Shown: positions 33,951-46,389 of the stretch, one piece after another
How positions within the stretch are numbered: position 1 is the stretch's first letter
Layout of the letters: each line of letters starts with the position of its first letter
From: Larix kaempferi
Lineage: Eukaryota > Streptophyta > Pinopsida > Pinales > Pinaceae
Direction of reading: 5' to 3'
NCBI GenBank assembly: GCA_027924585.1
Contig: BSBM01000047.1
Location: 22,507,501-22,571,500 of the forward strand
Length of the DNA: 64,000 nt
Position numbers and translations under genes: made by a program
The notes under the pieces: model-generated
What the model saw: only the letters and a program-made list of their open reading frames with translations
Told to the model about the DNA's origin: nothing
The model's database searches: none

Positions 33951-36900
33951 AAACCCTAGCCTCCTACACATGAGATATCCTGTACGGTCATCTTCCTCCC
34001 AACTTACATCATTATTATTGGTGGTCTTGATGTTACTATTAAAAAAAAGGATTGTGCCTTTGTGGCATCATTTCAATGGGTGTGCTTGGATGGGGAAATT
34101 GTACTCAAGAAGGACAATAGAGTGATCATTTGGTATTACACCTCAACTCATCTCAGTTTCAATGATTTATTCAATAACGTCATGGATCACAACTTTAGAA
34201 TTGTGATGAGGGGAAGTTTTTCCAAGTGCCACAATTTCCACACCCTAGGAATGAGGACACTAAGGGTTCACTAGTTTGGAAATACCTTAACACATTTATT
34301 CATAATTGTGTTTTTTTAATTACTCAAAAGTTGAGAAATATATTACTGGACAATAAGGGGATGAGAAGGGTATTTTAATATACATATTGATATAGGTTTT
34401 GGGGGTTTTATTTTAATTTAGCTATGGACATCGATATGGGTATATTCAAATGCAAAGGAAGGAGGAATCTTGTTCCAGCTAGAGCATGGGTTGAACAAGA
34501 AGAATCATAGGGGATTTTGAATTTTCGAGGAAAAATAACATAGGAAGCATGATGGGGGTTAGGAAGTGAAAAGTGGATAGTATATATTTGGGACCAACAT
34601 ACTAATGTGAAATAAAAAGGGGTATGAAAACGTGATGAAAAAATGGATACCTAGATATCTTGTAAAATTAGGAGGTTTTTTTAATTAGAAAGGTATATTG
34701 GAAGGGGGGTTTAGCAAAATAATTTTAGGAGATAGAAATGGTTTTGTGGGTATTCTATAACATCTTGTAAAGGGATATAATATGCCATAGGTATTGAGTG
34801 AGTTTTTATGGTTGAGCTCATGATTAGGCCTTGCTCTAAGTCATTTCAAAGTCAAATAAATTCATAGGAAGTGGTTTACATAGACAAGTTTTGAAGGATT
34901 GTAACATCTCCAAAAATTCATAAAAATTAAAAAAAATTATGCATAGCGTAACTGACCATAATATCCATAATTATTCTTGCATAATTCTTCTTATATGGTT
35001 AACTGTACAAATGTATCTTGCATACATTGATTCTATTTATATATTCATAAAATCGACATTTATTTTTGATGTTCTTAAAACATTGAATTATGGCTAAGGA
35101 TCTCTTTTACTATATTTAATGATCACTTGTATCGTTGTCGACAATGATTTTGTCTTACGTTCATTTATCATGATTTAAGTGACAGATAATTTCTTACTGT
35201 CATTACGTCGACATTCAGTTTGTCGGAAATAAACATTGTGCGTGTTAATGCTAAGTCTATCTTTCATAAATATTATTGTCGTAAAAAGATTTCTTAGTTT
35301 ATTATGTATGTGATGCTGATCATTTTCTTTTTCGTTGAAGGGGGATTCTTGAGACGCCCCGAGACTTACTTAGCTTCCATGAAGCTAATGCATTTCAACT
35401 GATGTTATTGTTCCAGGTAAGGGTTCACTATCAATGATTTGGTTTTGGAAAAACAAAGAAGTATACCCACTAAGTTTAATATATCTTAACTATGGGTTTT
35501 GAAGACTTTAAACAAGGGTGTAAGGGATTACCAACTATGAAGGAGTAATACCCTAACTAACATAAAAAATGTAAATAATTCAAAGTTGAAATAAGTGAAA
35601 ATCGACCTAGGAGCTCAAGTCTTATCCCAAGGTGTTATGGCTTGTATTTAAATTTTCAGTTTAAATATAACATTGACTATAGACCATGGCTACGAAATAA
35701 ATTCAATAGTGTTTACAGATGACATAGTAAATACATTCACGTGATGGACATGTGTGGGGAGCTGAGCTGGCTCAACCCTAATACTTTGGGAAAAGGGTTT
35801 GACACATGACTAAAGTTCATTTTCATTTGTGAAAGAGAGCTAAGCTCTCGGACGCCATGGCTGGGAAGCTCTTCACCGAGTTTCAGTTTTGAAGAACAAT
35901 ACACAGTTTGTATGAAAAGGATTTTTCCCGTGGAGTTAGTTATTTGTCTGCTTCTTGACATGAGGAACTCTACCATGCAGAGATGGCTCGCATCCGGGAC
36001 AGCCACTGGAAAGGGTAAATGTTTAGCACCCTTATAAGCTTTTATTCGCATTCTTAATAATTTTTGTTGTTATCAATCTTTAATGACTGGTTTTTATAAT
36101 GTAATGACAGGAGGTTTATGCACACCCTGGGTTTCTCTGCTCATGCCAAACGAACTCAGCAAGAAGGATTTTCGATGGTGGAAAGTTACAGAGTCTAGAA
36201 AAGGCTTGGTAAGCCCCGGGCCGTCTTGGATACTTATGTACGAGCATTGATGATGATTGTTTACTGTCGATTTTAGGGTTATTTTAAATTCTTAGAGCCA
36301 AATGGAAATGCTTAGGTTACAAAGTTATTTTGTAAATGTTTATGGCTATACGCCCACCATTGGGGTTTTCTCCCTGCTTAAGAATATTGTGCTGAGAATT
36401 TTCAAAGTCTGCTTTGTATATTTTCTTGTTTAAAACTTAGGGTTATTCTTTAGATGCGTAATTATAAATTTTTCTTCCATATTACTTCCAGTGAATATGT
36501 TTTGTTTTTAATTCTAGCTTCATAAATTTGTGTAAAGGATTCTGGCCTGAACCCTAGATACTACTATGCTTTTGGTTAAAGAATCGTTACCATTGCTAGC
36601 TCTGTTGTGATGATAATTATCTTGTTTTGATGATGATCATACTAATGTACAAGAATTTTTATGCTATGGGTGAATGTATGAAATGAGTTCTCTGTTTATA
36701 ATTGATAATTATGTTTTGGGCAACTTTTTGAAATTATAAGCATCTTTGAGAACAGTCTTTCGACTGCAAGAGTGAAATGCATTTCTGAATATGGTATTTA
36801 TATGTATAATTGTTATTAAGGAAATGGGCAATGCCCTGGATGTGAATTGTACATGTTACAGGATTCGAACCCATGAATTTATTTATTAAAAGATTTCATT

Positions 36901-39640
36901 ATTTGGTAAACCCTAAGCACAATCGTGCTCTGTAGAAAAGGATATTGGATTTATTAATGAAATGATCGTTGAAGGGATACGACCCTGAATACGTATCTTT
37001 CCCAGATTTTATAATTGTATTGTTGTAAGGGTTTACACCCAAATTCATCTACGATGTCTCTGTTTTCAGTACTGTAATTATATTTGGTTTATAATAACAC
37101 TTTGAGATGGTAATCCAAGCCATAGTCCATTCCTAACCTATTCAGTTTTATAAATAAATAGTCAGAGGATGAACCTTCGGGAGGTTCAATCCCTCGATCA
37201 CTGCCTGCATAGATCTTTTCCTACAGTCTCTTGAATGTGGTATTTAGGTTGTTAAATCTAGATATTAAATGGTGAATATTATTGTTTTAAGATTCCAAAA
37301 CTACGCCATAATTGTGAATAAATACATTCTGTAAATTAGAGAGGTTAATATGTAAATGGCTCTGTATTGAAATTGATAATGTATCTCAGTAGAGTATTCG
37401 ATTCTAAATTTAAATCTGTCCATTTAATGTTTCCAGCATTAGGGTTTATTTTAATAAAATATTTTTGGAATCAAGTTAACTCTGTTTAATTTTTATGTAA
37501 TGTCGAGACCTCCGATAGTTCTGTTTAGTCATTTAATAAATTTTTATTTTAGAGTTTGCAGTGTTACTCTAGTTTATATAAATATATACTGTAATCTATT
37601 CGAATATGATATTCTAAACCTAATCAACATTCTAACCATAATATCAAGATCATTTCAAATATATTTTATAGTTATTGAATCATACCTACTTAAATCAATT
37701 CTCTGTACTAGAGTACATCTCCAAGGTGAAAGGAAAAATACAGAGACAATTTACAAATCATCATTTAAAAATTGGAATCTTAATCATTCCATCATTTATA
37801 CAAAAACAAATTATCAATTCAGTACTCTGCTAAATCTAACAACTATTTAGATATCTAGGCAGCATTACAGTATGATAATAAACTTTCATAAATATATATA
37901 AACTAAAAAACTAAACCAAAACAAATGTAGAACTTGTTTAACTGTGTAGGTGGACAAACACCCAAAGAAGACCGTTCCTCCCAACCGGCTCCTGAAATCA
38001 TCCAAGCTTACTTTCTTTAGGACCCCCAAGCCTGTTCACTGAATCACCAGGACGAAGATACTATGTAGAAGTATGTGACAATCTCTTTGTGTCTCAGCAA
38101 TCATGAAGAGTTGCATACAAAACACTCTCTTCAAAACTTAGCAGAATAGAACAGTCTTATCCTGCAACTCATTAGTTAGCATTCCCCTCATCTAATCTCT
38201 TGTGTGCTCAACATAGCAGCTTCCAAAAAATCACAAGGAAAAACTGGTGAGCCTCTTGCCCAATTCGATGGATATAAGTCTGCCTAGGTCTTTGGGTCAG
38301 TTTATCATTTAATGAGCCACCTGCTCAGTTCCACCTTTCTTGGGGAACATGACCACATTTTTAGGGAAGTTGCCTCTTGCAATAGCTAGTAAGTGAGTGC
38401 ATATGCTACCACTTGTCAATTTCGTTCTACACCAGTTTCATTCCTCCTAGTGGTTCAATGAACACTCTTCAACAGTCCTCTTTGGATGAGTGTCTCCTAT
38501 TTTAATTTATTGAATAATAATAATATTCAATTACAGTCATCCTTGACCATCCTTGGTCAATAACATAAAACTTTACAATAAAATTTAAAGTAATGTTTTT
38601 CCTCAACATAAAATATTTTCAAGTATAGGTAGGTTACAAGGATGCCCCTTTCTTAAAAATAAAAATACCTTTATAAAAAACAAAAAATCATAAGTGTTGA
38701 TGAGAAACAATTTATCTAAACAAGTTTTGGAGGATGACCCTTTCCTAAGGATAATCATTCTAAATACACACATTAAATATAATTATAATAATGAACTAGA
38801 TTTTAAAAAATGATGAAATGATCACATAAGTAACTTACTAAACTTTATATAAAAATATTTGCAATCAATCTTGGATGCAAGTGGTCAGTGATCAAACTAA
38901 GGACAGACACTTTATATAAAAGTATTTCCAATCAATCTTGGATGCAAGTGTTTAGTATACAAATATTGCCAATCAATCTCGGATGCGGGTGGTTAGTGAC
39001 TAAGGATAGGTGGTGCGAGGGCCATGGTACGTGGGGAGTTATGAATATGGGTGGAAATTCCTGGGGATGTCGAGAAGAGATGGGAATTTGGGAAAGAAAT
39101 GGAGGAACTATAATGGATTTCGTACACAGGGAATTATAAGATAAGGTTTTATTTTAAATGTGTATTTTCACAAGGTTCTTTATCTAATGAAGCGATTCTA
39201 CCATTGACCATTCTCAGTTTACTATGAAGCTTCTCCGTAGACAATATTTCTCACCTCAGAAATTTCAATACTCAAAAGAGTGAAGGTTTTCTTTCAAAGT
39301 TTCTTCCTTCTTCGTTAGAATAGGATTTGGAATGCATTTTTATTTTATTTTGAGATAGACACTATATAAATATATGATGTTAAAGCTTTTATATTTGTAT
39401 TATACTAGGAACTTATCCAATCTTTTATTTCATCAAAATTATAGTAATTTAAGAACTTATTTTTCTAAACCTTTTCAACATAGAAATAAAACTCTGAAAT
39501 AAATTAATAATTTTTTTATTTTTTTCTTAAAATCTATAAATCAAAATTAATATAAATAGACATTAATATTATAATCATGATCTTAATATTATTATTAACT
39601 GATTTATAATTGAAAACAATATACTATTTTATAATAACAT
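33951..39640. other. 5.7 kb without identified gene
   Basis: AT-rich noncoding DNA. Near 34900 a GATTGTAACATCTCC motif resembles the start of some plant LTRs, and 35340-37250 is somewhat richer in G+C with repeated GGGTT-type phrases, so a decayed LTR element without coding sequence is possible. At 38855-39000 a phrase CAATCAATCTTGGATGCAAGTG occurs three times (about 60-bp spacing). None of the open frames looks like a known protein. Confidence 0.35.
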
Positions 39641-41875
39641 AATATTTTAAAAATTTATTAATAATTTGGAAATTGAAAACTAACTTTCAAGAATAGTTAT
39701 CATTCTTATTTTTAATATATTTTTTATTAATTTTAATTAATTTCTGATCATTGATTTTTTATATCATATTTTATTGGAATGGAGGCTCAAAAGTGGAGCA
39801 CTGTGGATTAATGTATCATTAACCATATTAAGTATCATTTTTTAATTAAATATTGTAAAAAAGAGTATTGAAGAATTTTGCAATATAACTCATTATCAAA
39901 GAAATTAGGAGTAAGATAAAAATGCTTTGACTTAAAAGATACTAATTTAAAATATTAATGTTTATTTAGAAATATAAAGAATATATAATATTTTTTTTAA
40001 ATTGACAGTAGAATATATATCTTACTTTTTTTTCAACTTGAAATGTGCTTTCAAAAAATTTCATATAATCTTTTTTTATTTCAATAAACACTTAAATCTC
40101 AAATCAATATAAAAAAATAATCACTTAAAAAATTAATTCTATTTAATCAAAATAATTTTATGCATTATAAACATTAAGACTATTTAATCAAAATAATTTT
40201 GTGCATTGTAAACATTACCACATTATTTAATCAAAATAATTTTGTGCATTGTAAACATTACCACATTGGATAAAAATATAAATGCAATGATTTTGATTAA
40301 TAGAAAATTATTTAAGTTAAATCTAAGTAATTCATTAGGTTAAAATGTGGATGCATACTCCTAGATCATAATTTCTTAAACTAAAAACCACTTCCACACG
40401 TCACAAAATTCTAACTAAAAATAAATAATTATTTAGTAAAACTAATATTTATTAAAAATATTTTCCTTTAAAATGTTTTTCACCTTAACATCACCTCGTA
40501 TACGTGATGCCAAAAGATAGTTGTCTTTCTGAATCATATGTCTACATCATGACATAATGCTCCTTTCCTATATGTCTAAATCATGACTAAGAATGCCATG
40601 GTAGGCCATTCAATAAAATCAGAGTCAACGATAGGTCCTCTGAAAAGATTAATTTCACGTATGGTTTCCGAATGTTATGTTTTCATTTCAATTTTGTGCA
40701 CTGATTCTCGAAGTTTCTTAGTAAAAAATTTTATATTTTCATTTGTTGCCAACCTGGTTGCTCATCGTTGTGGTCCATTCATTGTCCTATCAAGTATGTG
40801 GTGCTCTAACTTAGTCAAAAATATTGGCCATCGTTCATTGCCCTAGTCACGGTTGATTTGTCTATGAAATTAACGTTTCTTGGTTGATTTTTGTGCTGAA
40901 AATTATTTGGTTATAAGAGCAAGTTTCTCATTTCTTTGTGTATATGTAAATAAAATTTGATTGTGGTTTATAAAAAAGGACACCAAATTGGTTTATGAGA
41001 TGTTTTTTGTTTATGGGACAAGGAATTACTTCATAAAAGGAAACACATATTCTTAATTATTAAAGTCACTCACCTTGTATATTTAGACAAAATATAACCA
41101 CCTCAATCAATGCTAGTATAAATCAAAAGATCTTTCAATCAATCAAAATAATTTAAAATCATACTCATAAACCAAAATTTTGACATTTTTCATTCAAACA
41201 TCTTTTTAATTAACTTCTTTTTTAATTTTATTCACTTCTTTATATTTAAAATAAAAATTTTCAATTTTTCTTTATTTTATCTATTTTGTTTTTCTGATGT
41301 GCAAGATTAAAATGAGTTAAAACTATATATATATTCATTAATGGTGTAGGAGAATGAATAACCTTTTGGCTTCTGAAAATTTTATAGGTAGTCGATTTTC
41401 GAAGACTCTCGGGAATTTCTAAGAAGATGTTAGGGTTTGGGAAATTTCTCAAAATCTTAGTTGAAGGCTAGGGGATTGTATGCAGCAGACTTGGAGTCAA
41501 GTTGATTGGATATGATTGGCCTAGTACCAACCAAGAGAAAAAAGTGGGAAAAATATTTTTCTGCTCCTATAATGAACTATGTTTCTGATCTAGTTTTTTT
41601 CAGTAATTATCTTGAATTTCTTCCTGATGTGATTTCTATTATATACTATTTTGTTGATTGATTTAGCATTTTGTGTTTCACTGTTGTGGAAACTAGACTT
41701 CTTCTCCCAAGATTGTTCTAGATGATTTATGTATTTGTGGGAAAGTTTCATTAATAATATTCTACATTATACTTTTGCTCCACACAAAGCGTGGATGTGC
41801 TGGCTCTATAGCTTTTGATCAGAATTGATCGTCTTTTTGGACACGCCAGTACTTTCCATATGACCGAATTAACCG
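39641..41875 (+). repeat. Diverged third copy of the duplicated AT-rich/LINE leader sequence
   Basis: Related to 30100-33342 with deletions; the 115-bp palindrome and about 1 kb around it are missing. The segment near 40590-40640 (GCCATGGTAGGCCATTCAAT) is nearly identical to 14487 and 31927. At 40140-40266 a unit of about 50 bp (TTTAATCAAAATAATTTTGTGCATTGTAAACATTA) occurs three times. Confidence 0.75.
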
Positions 41876-42160
41876 ATGGATCCGGTTACTCTTACATGAA
41901 AATCGGGGTTGAACAACCCTAATCCTTTGGATTTCCGTGAGGCACGACAAAGCAGACTCTCTTATGTAGGCACTGTATAGGTTGGCGAGGGTTCTGATAT
42001 TTTTGGTCATGGTGTGCAGTGTGTATCAAAGGGAAGGATGAAAGGGGAAAAATCCCGACGGCGGAGAAGACTGAAAGCATATAAGGAAAAAGAGGGTTTG
42101 GACAGATTCGTTTTGGGTGCAGATGCAAATGTGGACATGGTCGATATGTTGTCCAAACGT
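41876..42160 (+). pseudogene. LINE ORF1 remnant, first part
   Basis: Homologous to the frame at 33343: ATG at 41876, TGA after seven codons, then LNNPNPLDFREARQSRLS and, beyond a TAG, a Lys/Arg-rich stretch (GEKSRRRRRLKAYKEK) that copy B lacks. The frame is cut by the LTR retrotransposon at 42161 and continues at 45595. Confidence 0.72.
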
Positions 42161-42545
42161 TGTTAGGAACCTATGTCAACCCTTCTCTTTACTATGTTAG
42201 TATATTGTTGTTGGACGCATATGCTTTGTAAGTTGTCCCGTAGTATTTGTTGATCCGTAGTTTATATTAGCCCATAGTATTGACCCATAGTATTGGACGC
42301 ATATGCTTTGTAAGTCGTCCTGTAGTATTATATGTCGCATGGTTTTGACTCATAGTATTGGGCATAGACTTAGTATATAAGTGTGTGTTGAGGTCATTGA
42401 AGGCACCATGAAGTTAATTGTATTGAGCTTGCTCAAAGGAGGTTGGCCCCTCGAAGTGGCCCGTGATCAATATAAAAGCGATTATGTTCTATTATTTCTG
42501 ATATCTCGTGTATTTGCAATAATTAATTATTGCAGGTACATCACA
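42161..42545 (+). repeat. 5' LTR of deleted gypsy element
   Basis: 385 bp. The unit (C/G)ATAGTATTG with GTTTTGAC or GACCC recurs around 42255-42365, and GGACGCATATGCTTTGTAAG occurs twice (42215 and 42296). A TATATAAG motif at 42375-42382 is the likely TATA box. Confidence 0.93.
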
Positions 42546-42547
42546 TC

Positions 42548-42559
42548 TGGTATCAGAGC
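42548..42559 (+). other. Primer-binding site of deleted gypsy element
   Basis: TGGTATCAGAGC, two bases after the LTR end. Confidence 0.9.
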
Positions 42560-43063
42560 ACCTTCCTTGGCACAAGTGGAAATTTTTTTTTTCTTTTTTT
42601 GGGATGCGACTTTCAGATCAATTTCTGAAACTTTCTGCGCAAAATCAGAAGAAACCGATTGCATATTTGAATTCCTCTTTCAAAAATATGCAGTTTCAAA
42701 AAAAAAAAATCCTCTCATTTGGAGTTCTAAAAGTGGAGATATCGCGGATTTAAAATCAGCGATTTTTCAGAATTTCGGTGACGGCCGCAGAAATTGCGGC
42801 GAGAAAATCTTTTGACTGAGTGCCCAGATTTCTATTCCGCTTTCATGGGTAGATGCAGAGTGGTTGTTCTAGTTCCGGTTTGACTGAGTGCCCAGATTTC
42901 TATAGCGATTCTGAGCAATATAGATCCGGTTTTTGAACATTGGGTGGAATTTCTGCCCAAATTTTTTTTTTCTGTTGCAGGTTCGGATCTGGGAATAATC
43001 CCTATCCGCTTAACTGTGGGAAGTACTTGGGCATAAGCCCTAAAACTCATTTTGCCATGATTT

Positions 43064-45175
43064 GGTCCTAGTGATTTTGACGACTTCACAGGAGCACTCA
43101 CTAAACTTCACCAAACTAGCACAGTGAGAGAGTATCAGATGGAATTTGAGAAACTAGCCAATCACACAGAAGGATTGTCTGATGAATTCTACAGGAGTTG
43201 TTTTATCAGTGGTCTCAAGGATGAAATCTGCTCAGAGGTCAAAATGTTTTGTCCCAACACAATGATGGAAGTCCTAGGGTTGGCTAAGTTGGCCGAGGAC
43301 AAGATCGCAGCTCAACAACGCTCCAAACCCACCTTTGTTCCCTTCAGAAATATGGGTTCCCAACGACCTCCCATCACGCCTGCTCCTCAACCAACTCCTA
43401 TCAAGCATTTGTCTGAAATAGAAATGCAGGCACGCTGAGAAAAAGGGCTTTGCTATAATTGTAATGAGAAATTCACTCGGGGACATAAATGTGTTCAACA
43501 AAAGCTCTATATCTTGGATGTGGATTCTCCGCCTGCCTTAGAACTTGGTGAAGAAGCTACAGATACAGTAGATGATCCGGTCGACATGCAACACCCGCTT
43601 GTTGACACCCCATCTCAGGACGACCCACCCGAGATCTCTCTCCATGCTATAACCGACGTCACCACCCCACAAACAATGGGGGTCAGGGGATACTTCAAGA
43701 AGCTCCCTCTTACCATACTCATTGATTCTGGTTGCACTCATAACTTCATTGACCCTCGAATTGCCAAACAGGCTGATTGTTTTGTCCATCCTTGCTCCAA
43801 CTTTGAAGTCATGGTTGCCAATGGGGGCACCTTACCTTGTAAGGGGAAGTCTCACAATGTGCGTATCTCTATGGAAGATTATAACCTATGCTCTGACATG
43901 TTTTCCTTGTCAGTAGGCGGATGTGATGTGGTTTTGGGCGTTCAATGGTTACGCACACTTGGCCCCATCTTATGGGATTTTGCTGAACTCTGGATGCAGT
44001 TTAACGTCAATGGGGCACAACACAAATTTTGGGGCTTACAACCAGGGTCTCTCCGCATCATCAGTTCACATCGCCTGGAAAAAATCCTTAAGAAGAATTC
44101 ACATGGTGTCATCGCTCAGCTCAATTCCATTCAGATGCACCCATCAACAGTCTCCACTACTTCCTTGGATAAATATGCAGGTATCTTTGCTGAACCAATG
44201 AGCTTGCTGCCTTCAAGAGACCTTTCCGGTAAGAATGTAACCACATTTACCTCTCAACAAGAAATGATGGCTATTTTGCATGCAGTACAGAAGTGGCAGC
44301 CATACCTATTAGGCAATTATTTATGCATCAAGACTGATCTCCCGAGTCTGGAAAATTTTCTGGAACAATGGGTCTCCTCCCCAACACACCTGCAATGGGT
44401 TATCCAACTCATGGGTTATCACTATGTGATCACTTACAAGAAGGGTAAGGACAATATGGTGGAAGATGCTCCTTCTCGCACAATTGATGACCCAGTTTCT
44501 CTTCTAGCTATTTCTCTGCTTGTTCCAAATTGGTTGCCATATGTTCAATAGGGATATCTCTTCTATGATCTCCATGCTTCTTCATCAACAGGGCACTCTG
44601 GGTTCTGCAAAATGTATGACCAGGAACAATGTAACTTCTTTTGGCTGGGACTAAAAATGACAATTCAACAGCTAGTGGCTAACGATGATACTTTCCAAGT
44701 CAACAAGGGGGAACCAACACTCCTTTCGGGATTGATCAAACCCTTGCCCATCACTACACAGCGTTGGCCAACTATTTCTATGGATTTCCTAGCAGCACTC
44801 TGGTGGTACAATACCACATCTCAAAGGACACCATATGAAGCAGTCTATGGACAAACACCGCCAGTTCTTCTTCCATACACCCTTAGCAGCTCCCCAGTTC
44901 AGGAAATTGACTCGGTTCTTCGAAACCGCGATCAGATTCTTCTCATTCTGCAGGACAATCTTCACATGGCCAGAATTCGCCTGAAACAACAAGCCGATCA
45001 GCACCGTTCTGAGCGCATTTTCCACGCAGCTGACAGGGTTCTTCTTCATCTACAACCTTCCAAGCAATCCTCCTTGATACTCCAAAGGCGTCAGTGGCCC
45101 GAAATGCAAACCAAGGATGCTACTGGGGAACCACTCCTTCAGATTCTGCAGCAATTTCTCCAACCAAAGCTTTGA
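43064..45175 (+). pseudogene. gypsy gag-pol deletion derivative, one frame
   Basis: A single reading frame runs through, interrupted only by TGA at 43436-43438 and TAG at 44549-44551. Order: C-terminal gag (VREYQMEFEKLANHTEGL), zinc knuckle CYNCNEKFTRGHKC (about 43451-43492), protease LTILIDSGCTHNFID (DSG at residues 71-73 of the frame from 43514), then directly a late RNase H piece (EMMAILHAVQKWQPYLLG) and DAPSRTIDDP, an integrase zinc-finger remnant, and a jump to WWYNTTSQRTPYEAVYGQ and the integrase C-terminus. RT and the DDE core are absent. Both deletion joints keep the frame. Confidence 0.9.
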
Positions 45176-45204
45176 GGACAAAGCCTTTTCTAAGGGAGAG
45201 GGGA

Positions 45205-45589
45205 TGTTAGGAACCTATGTCAACCCTTCTCTTTACTATGTTAGTATATTGTTGTTGGACGCATATTCTTTGTAAGTCGTCCCGTAGTATTTGTTGATCC
45301 GTAGTTTATATTAGCCCATAGTATTGACCCATAGTATTGGACGCATATGCTTTGTAAGTCGTCCTGTAGTATTATATGTCCCATGGTTTTGACTCATAGT
45401 ATTGGGCATAGACTTAGTATATAAGTGTGTGTTGAGGTCATTGAAGGCACCGTGAATTTAATTGTATTGACCTTTCTCAAAGGAGGTTGCCCCCTCGAAG
45501 TGGTCCGTGATCAATATAAAAGCGATTTTGTTCTATTATTTCTGATATCTCGTGTATTTGCATTAATTAATCATTGTAGGTACATCACA
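45205..45589 (+). repeat. 3' LTR of deleted gypsy element
   Basis: 385 bp, preceded by the purine tract GGGAGAGGGGA (about 45194-45204) and followed by the target duplication AACGT. Confidence 0.93.
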
Positions 45590-45594
45590 AACGT

Positions 45595-46047
45595 TCTCTA
45601 GTCGGAAGTAATGATTTTCCAAAAGTAAACATAATGGACTCTATTGGATTGGGTCAAAAAAAATGGGTTCCTGTGTATGGTTATGCATCGAGGGTAAACC
45701 TTATTATCAATGGATGGATCATATTCATCTTTCCAAATATTGATCATATTGAAGCAATTCTGAAGAGCATATGGTTGGTGAAATATGGGTCGCTTATTCT
45801 CAAGTGATGGCATGGAGCCTTTGACCCAGCAAGGGAAAGATAGACCAGGAAGCATTTGTGGATGTTATTTCCTGGGTTCCCCTTGGAGCTGTGGACACAA
45901 AATGTGTTGGAGGGAATTGCAAATACTATTGGTAAATTTATTAGGGTGGACAAAAAATCTTTGTATGGAAAGGATAAAAGAGTGGCAAGATTTATGGTTG
46001 AGCTCGAGATATCCCTAGGGTTGCCACTAGTACAAAATGAGAGATAA
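45595..46047 (+). pseudogene. LINE ORF1 remnant, second part (DUF4283-type)
   Basis: Continuation of 41876-42160 after the insertion. Shows QKKWVPVYGY, INGWIIFIF, SIWLVKYGSLILK, TGA in place of Trp (shared with 33739), WHGAFDPARER, then in a shifted frame LWMLFPGFPLELWTQNVL, GKFIRVDKK and RVARFMVELEISLGLP. This is the conserved second half of the plant LINE ORF1 domain, better preserved here than in the copy at 33343. The similarity stops soon after 46047. Confidence 0.78.
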
Positions 46048-46179
46048 GTGACCAGGTGACAAAAAAATTTGGTCAACAAAGTTTTTTCAAGGGATAAATG
46101 ACCAAAATTGAGAAATTTTAAGTGAGCTAACTAAAAATGACCAAGAAAAATGACTAATTTGGTCATGAGATAATAACTA

Positions 46180-46230
46180 AACTAAAAATGACCACATAAC
46201 AATTGGTCATTTATTTGGTCATTTTTAGTT
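46180..46230. repeat. Inverted repeat, 15-bp arms
   Basis: AACTAAAAATGACCA at 46180-46194 and its exact complement at 46216-46230. Variants of the AAATGACCAA phrase recur from 46095 on both strands. Confidence 0.85.
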
Positions 46231-46276
46231 GTGTCACTCCGACAATGGAAAATTACAATTTTGACAATGAATTTGT

Positions 46277-46363
46277 ACAATTTACTAAATTTTAATACTG
46301 GAGATGGATTCAGAGACCCTAAAACTCTGAATCCATCTGCAATGTTAAAATTTAGTAAATTGT
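46277..46363. repeat. Inverted repeat, 39-bp arms
   Basis: Arms 46277-46315 and 46325-46363 with a 9-nt loop and about three mismatches. The TAGATGGATTCAGAGA part then occurs a third time in direct orientation at about 46371. Confidence 0.88.
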
Positions 46364-46389
46364 AACATTGTAGATGGATTCAGAGACAC

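Larger units (their letters stand above)
42161..45589 (+). mobile_element. Internally deleted Ty3/gypsy element
   Basis: 3429 bp with 385-bp LTRs (42161-42545 and 45205-45589, TGTTAGG...ATCACA), target duplication AACGT (42156-42160 and 45590-45594), and an initiator-Met primer site two bases after the 5' LTR. By eye the LTRs differ at about 13 positions. The interior keeps part of gag, a zinc knuckle, protease, the end of RNase H and both ends of integrase. Reverse transcriptase and the integrase catalytic core are gone. It lies inside a LINE ORF1 and is related to the minus-strand LTR at 15417-15821. Confidence 0.94.

Noticed and set aside
36868-36890. GATTCGAACCCATG as a tRNA gene or SINE B box
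   Set aside because: No A box or foldable tRNA within reach on either strand.
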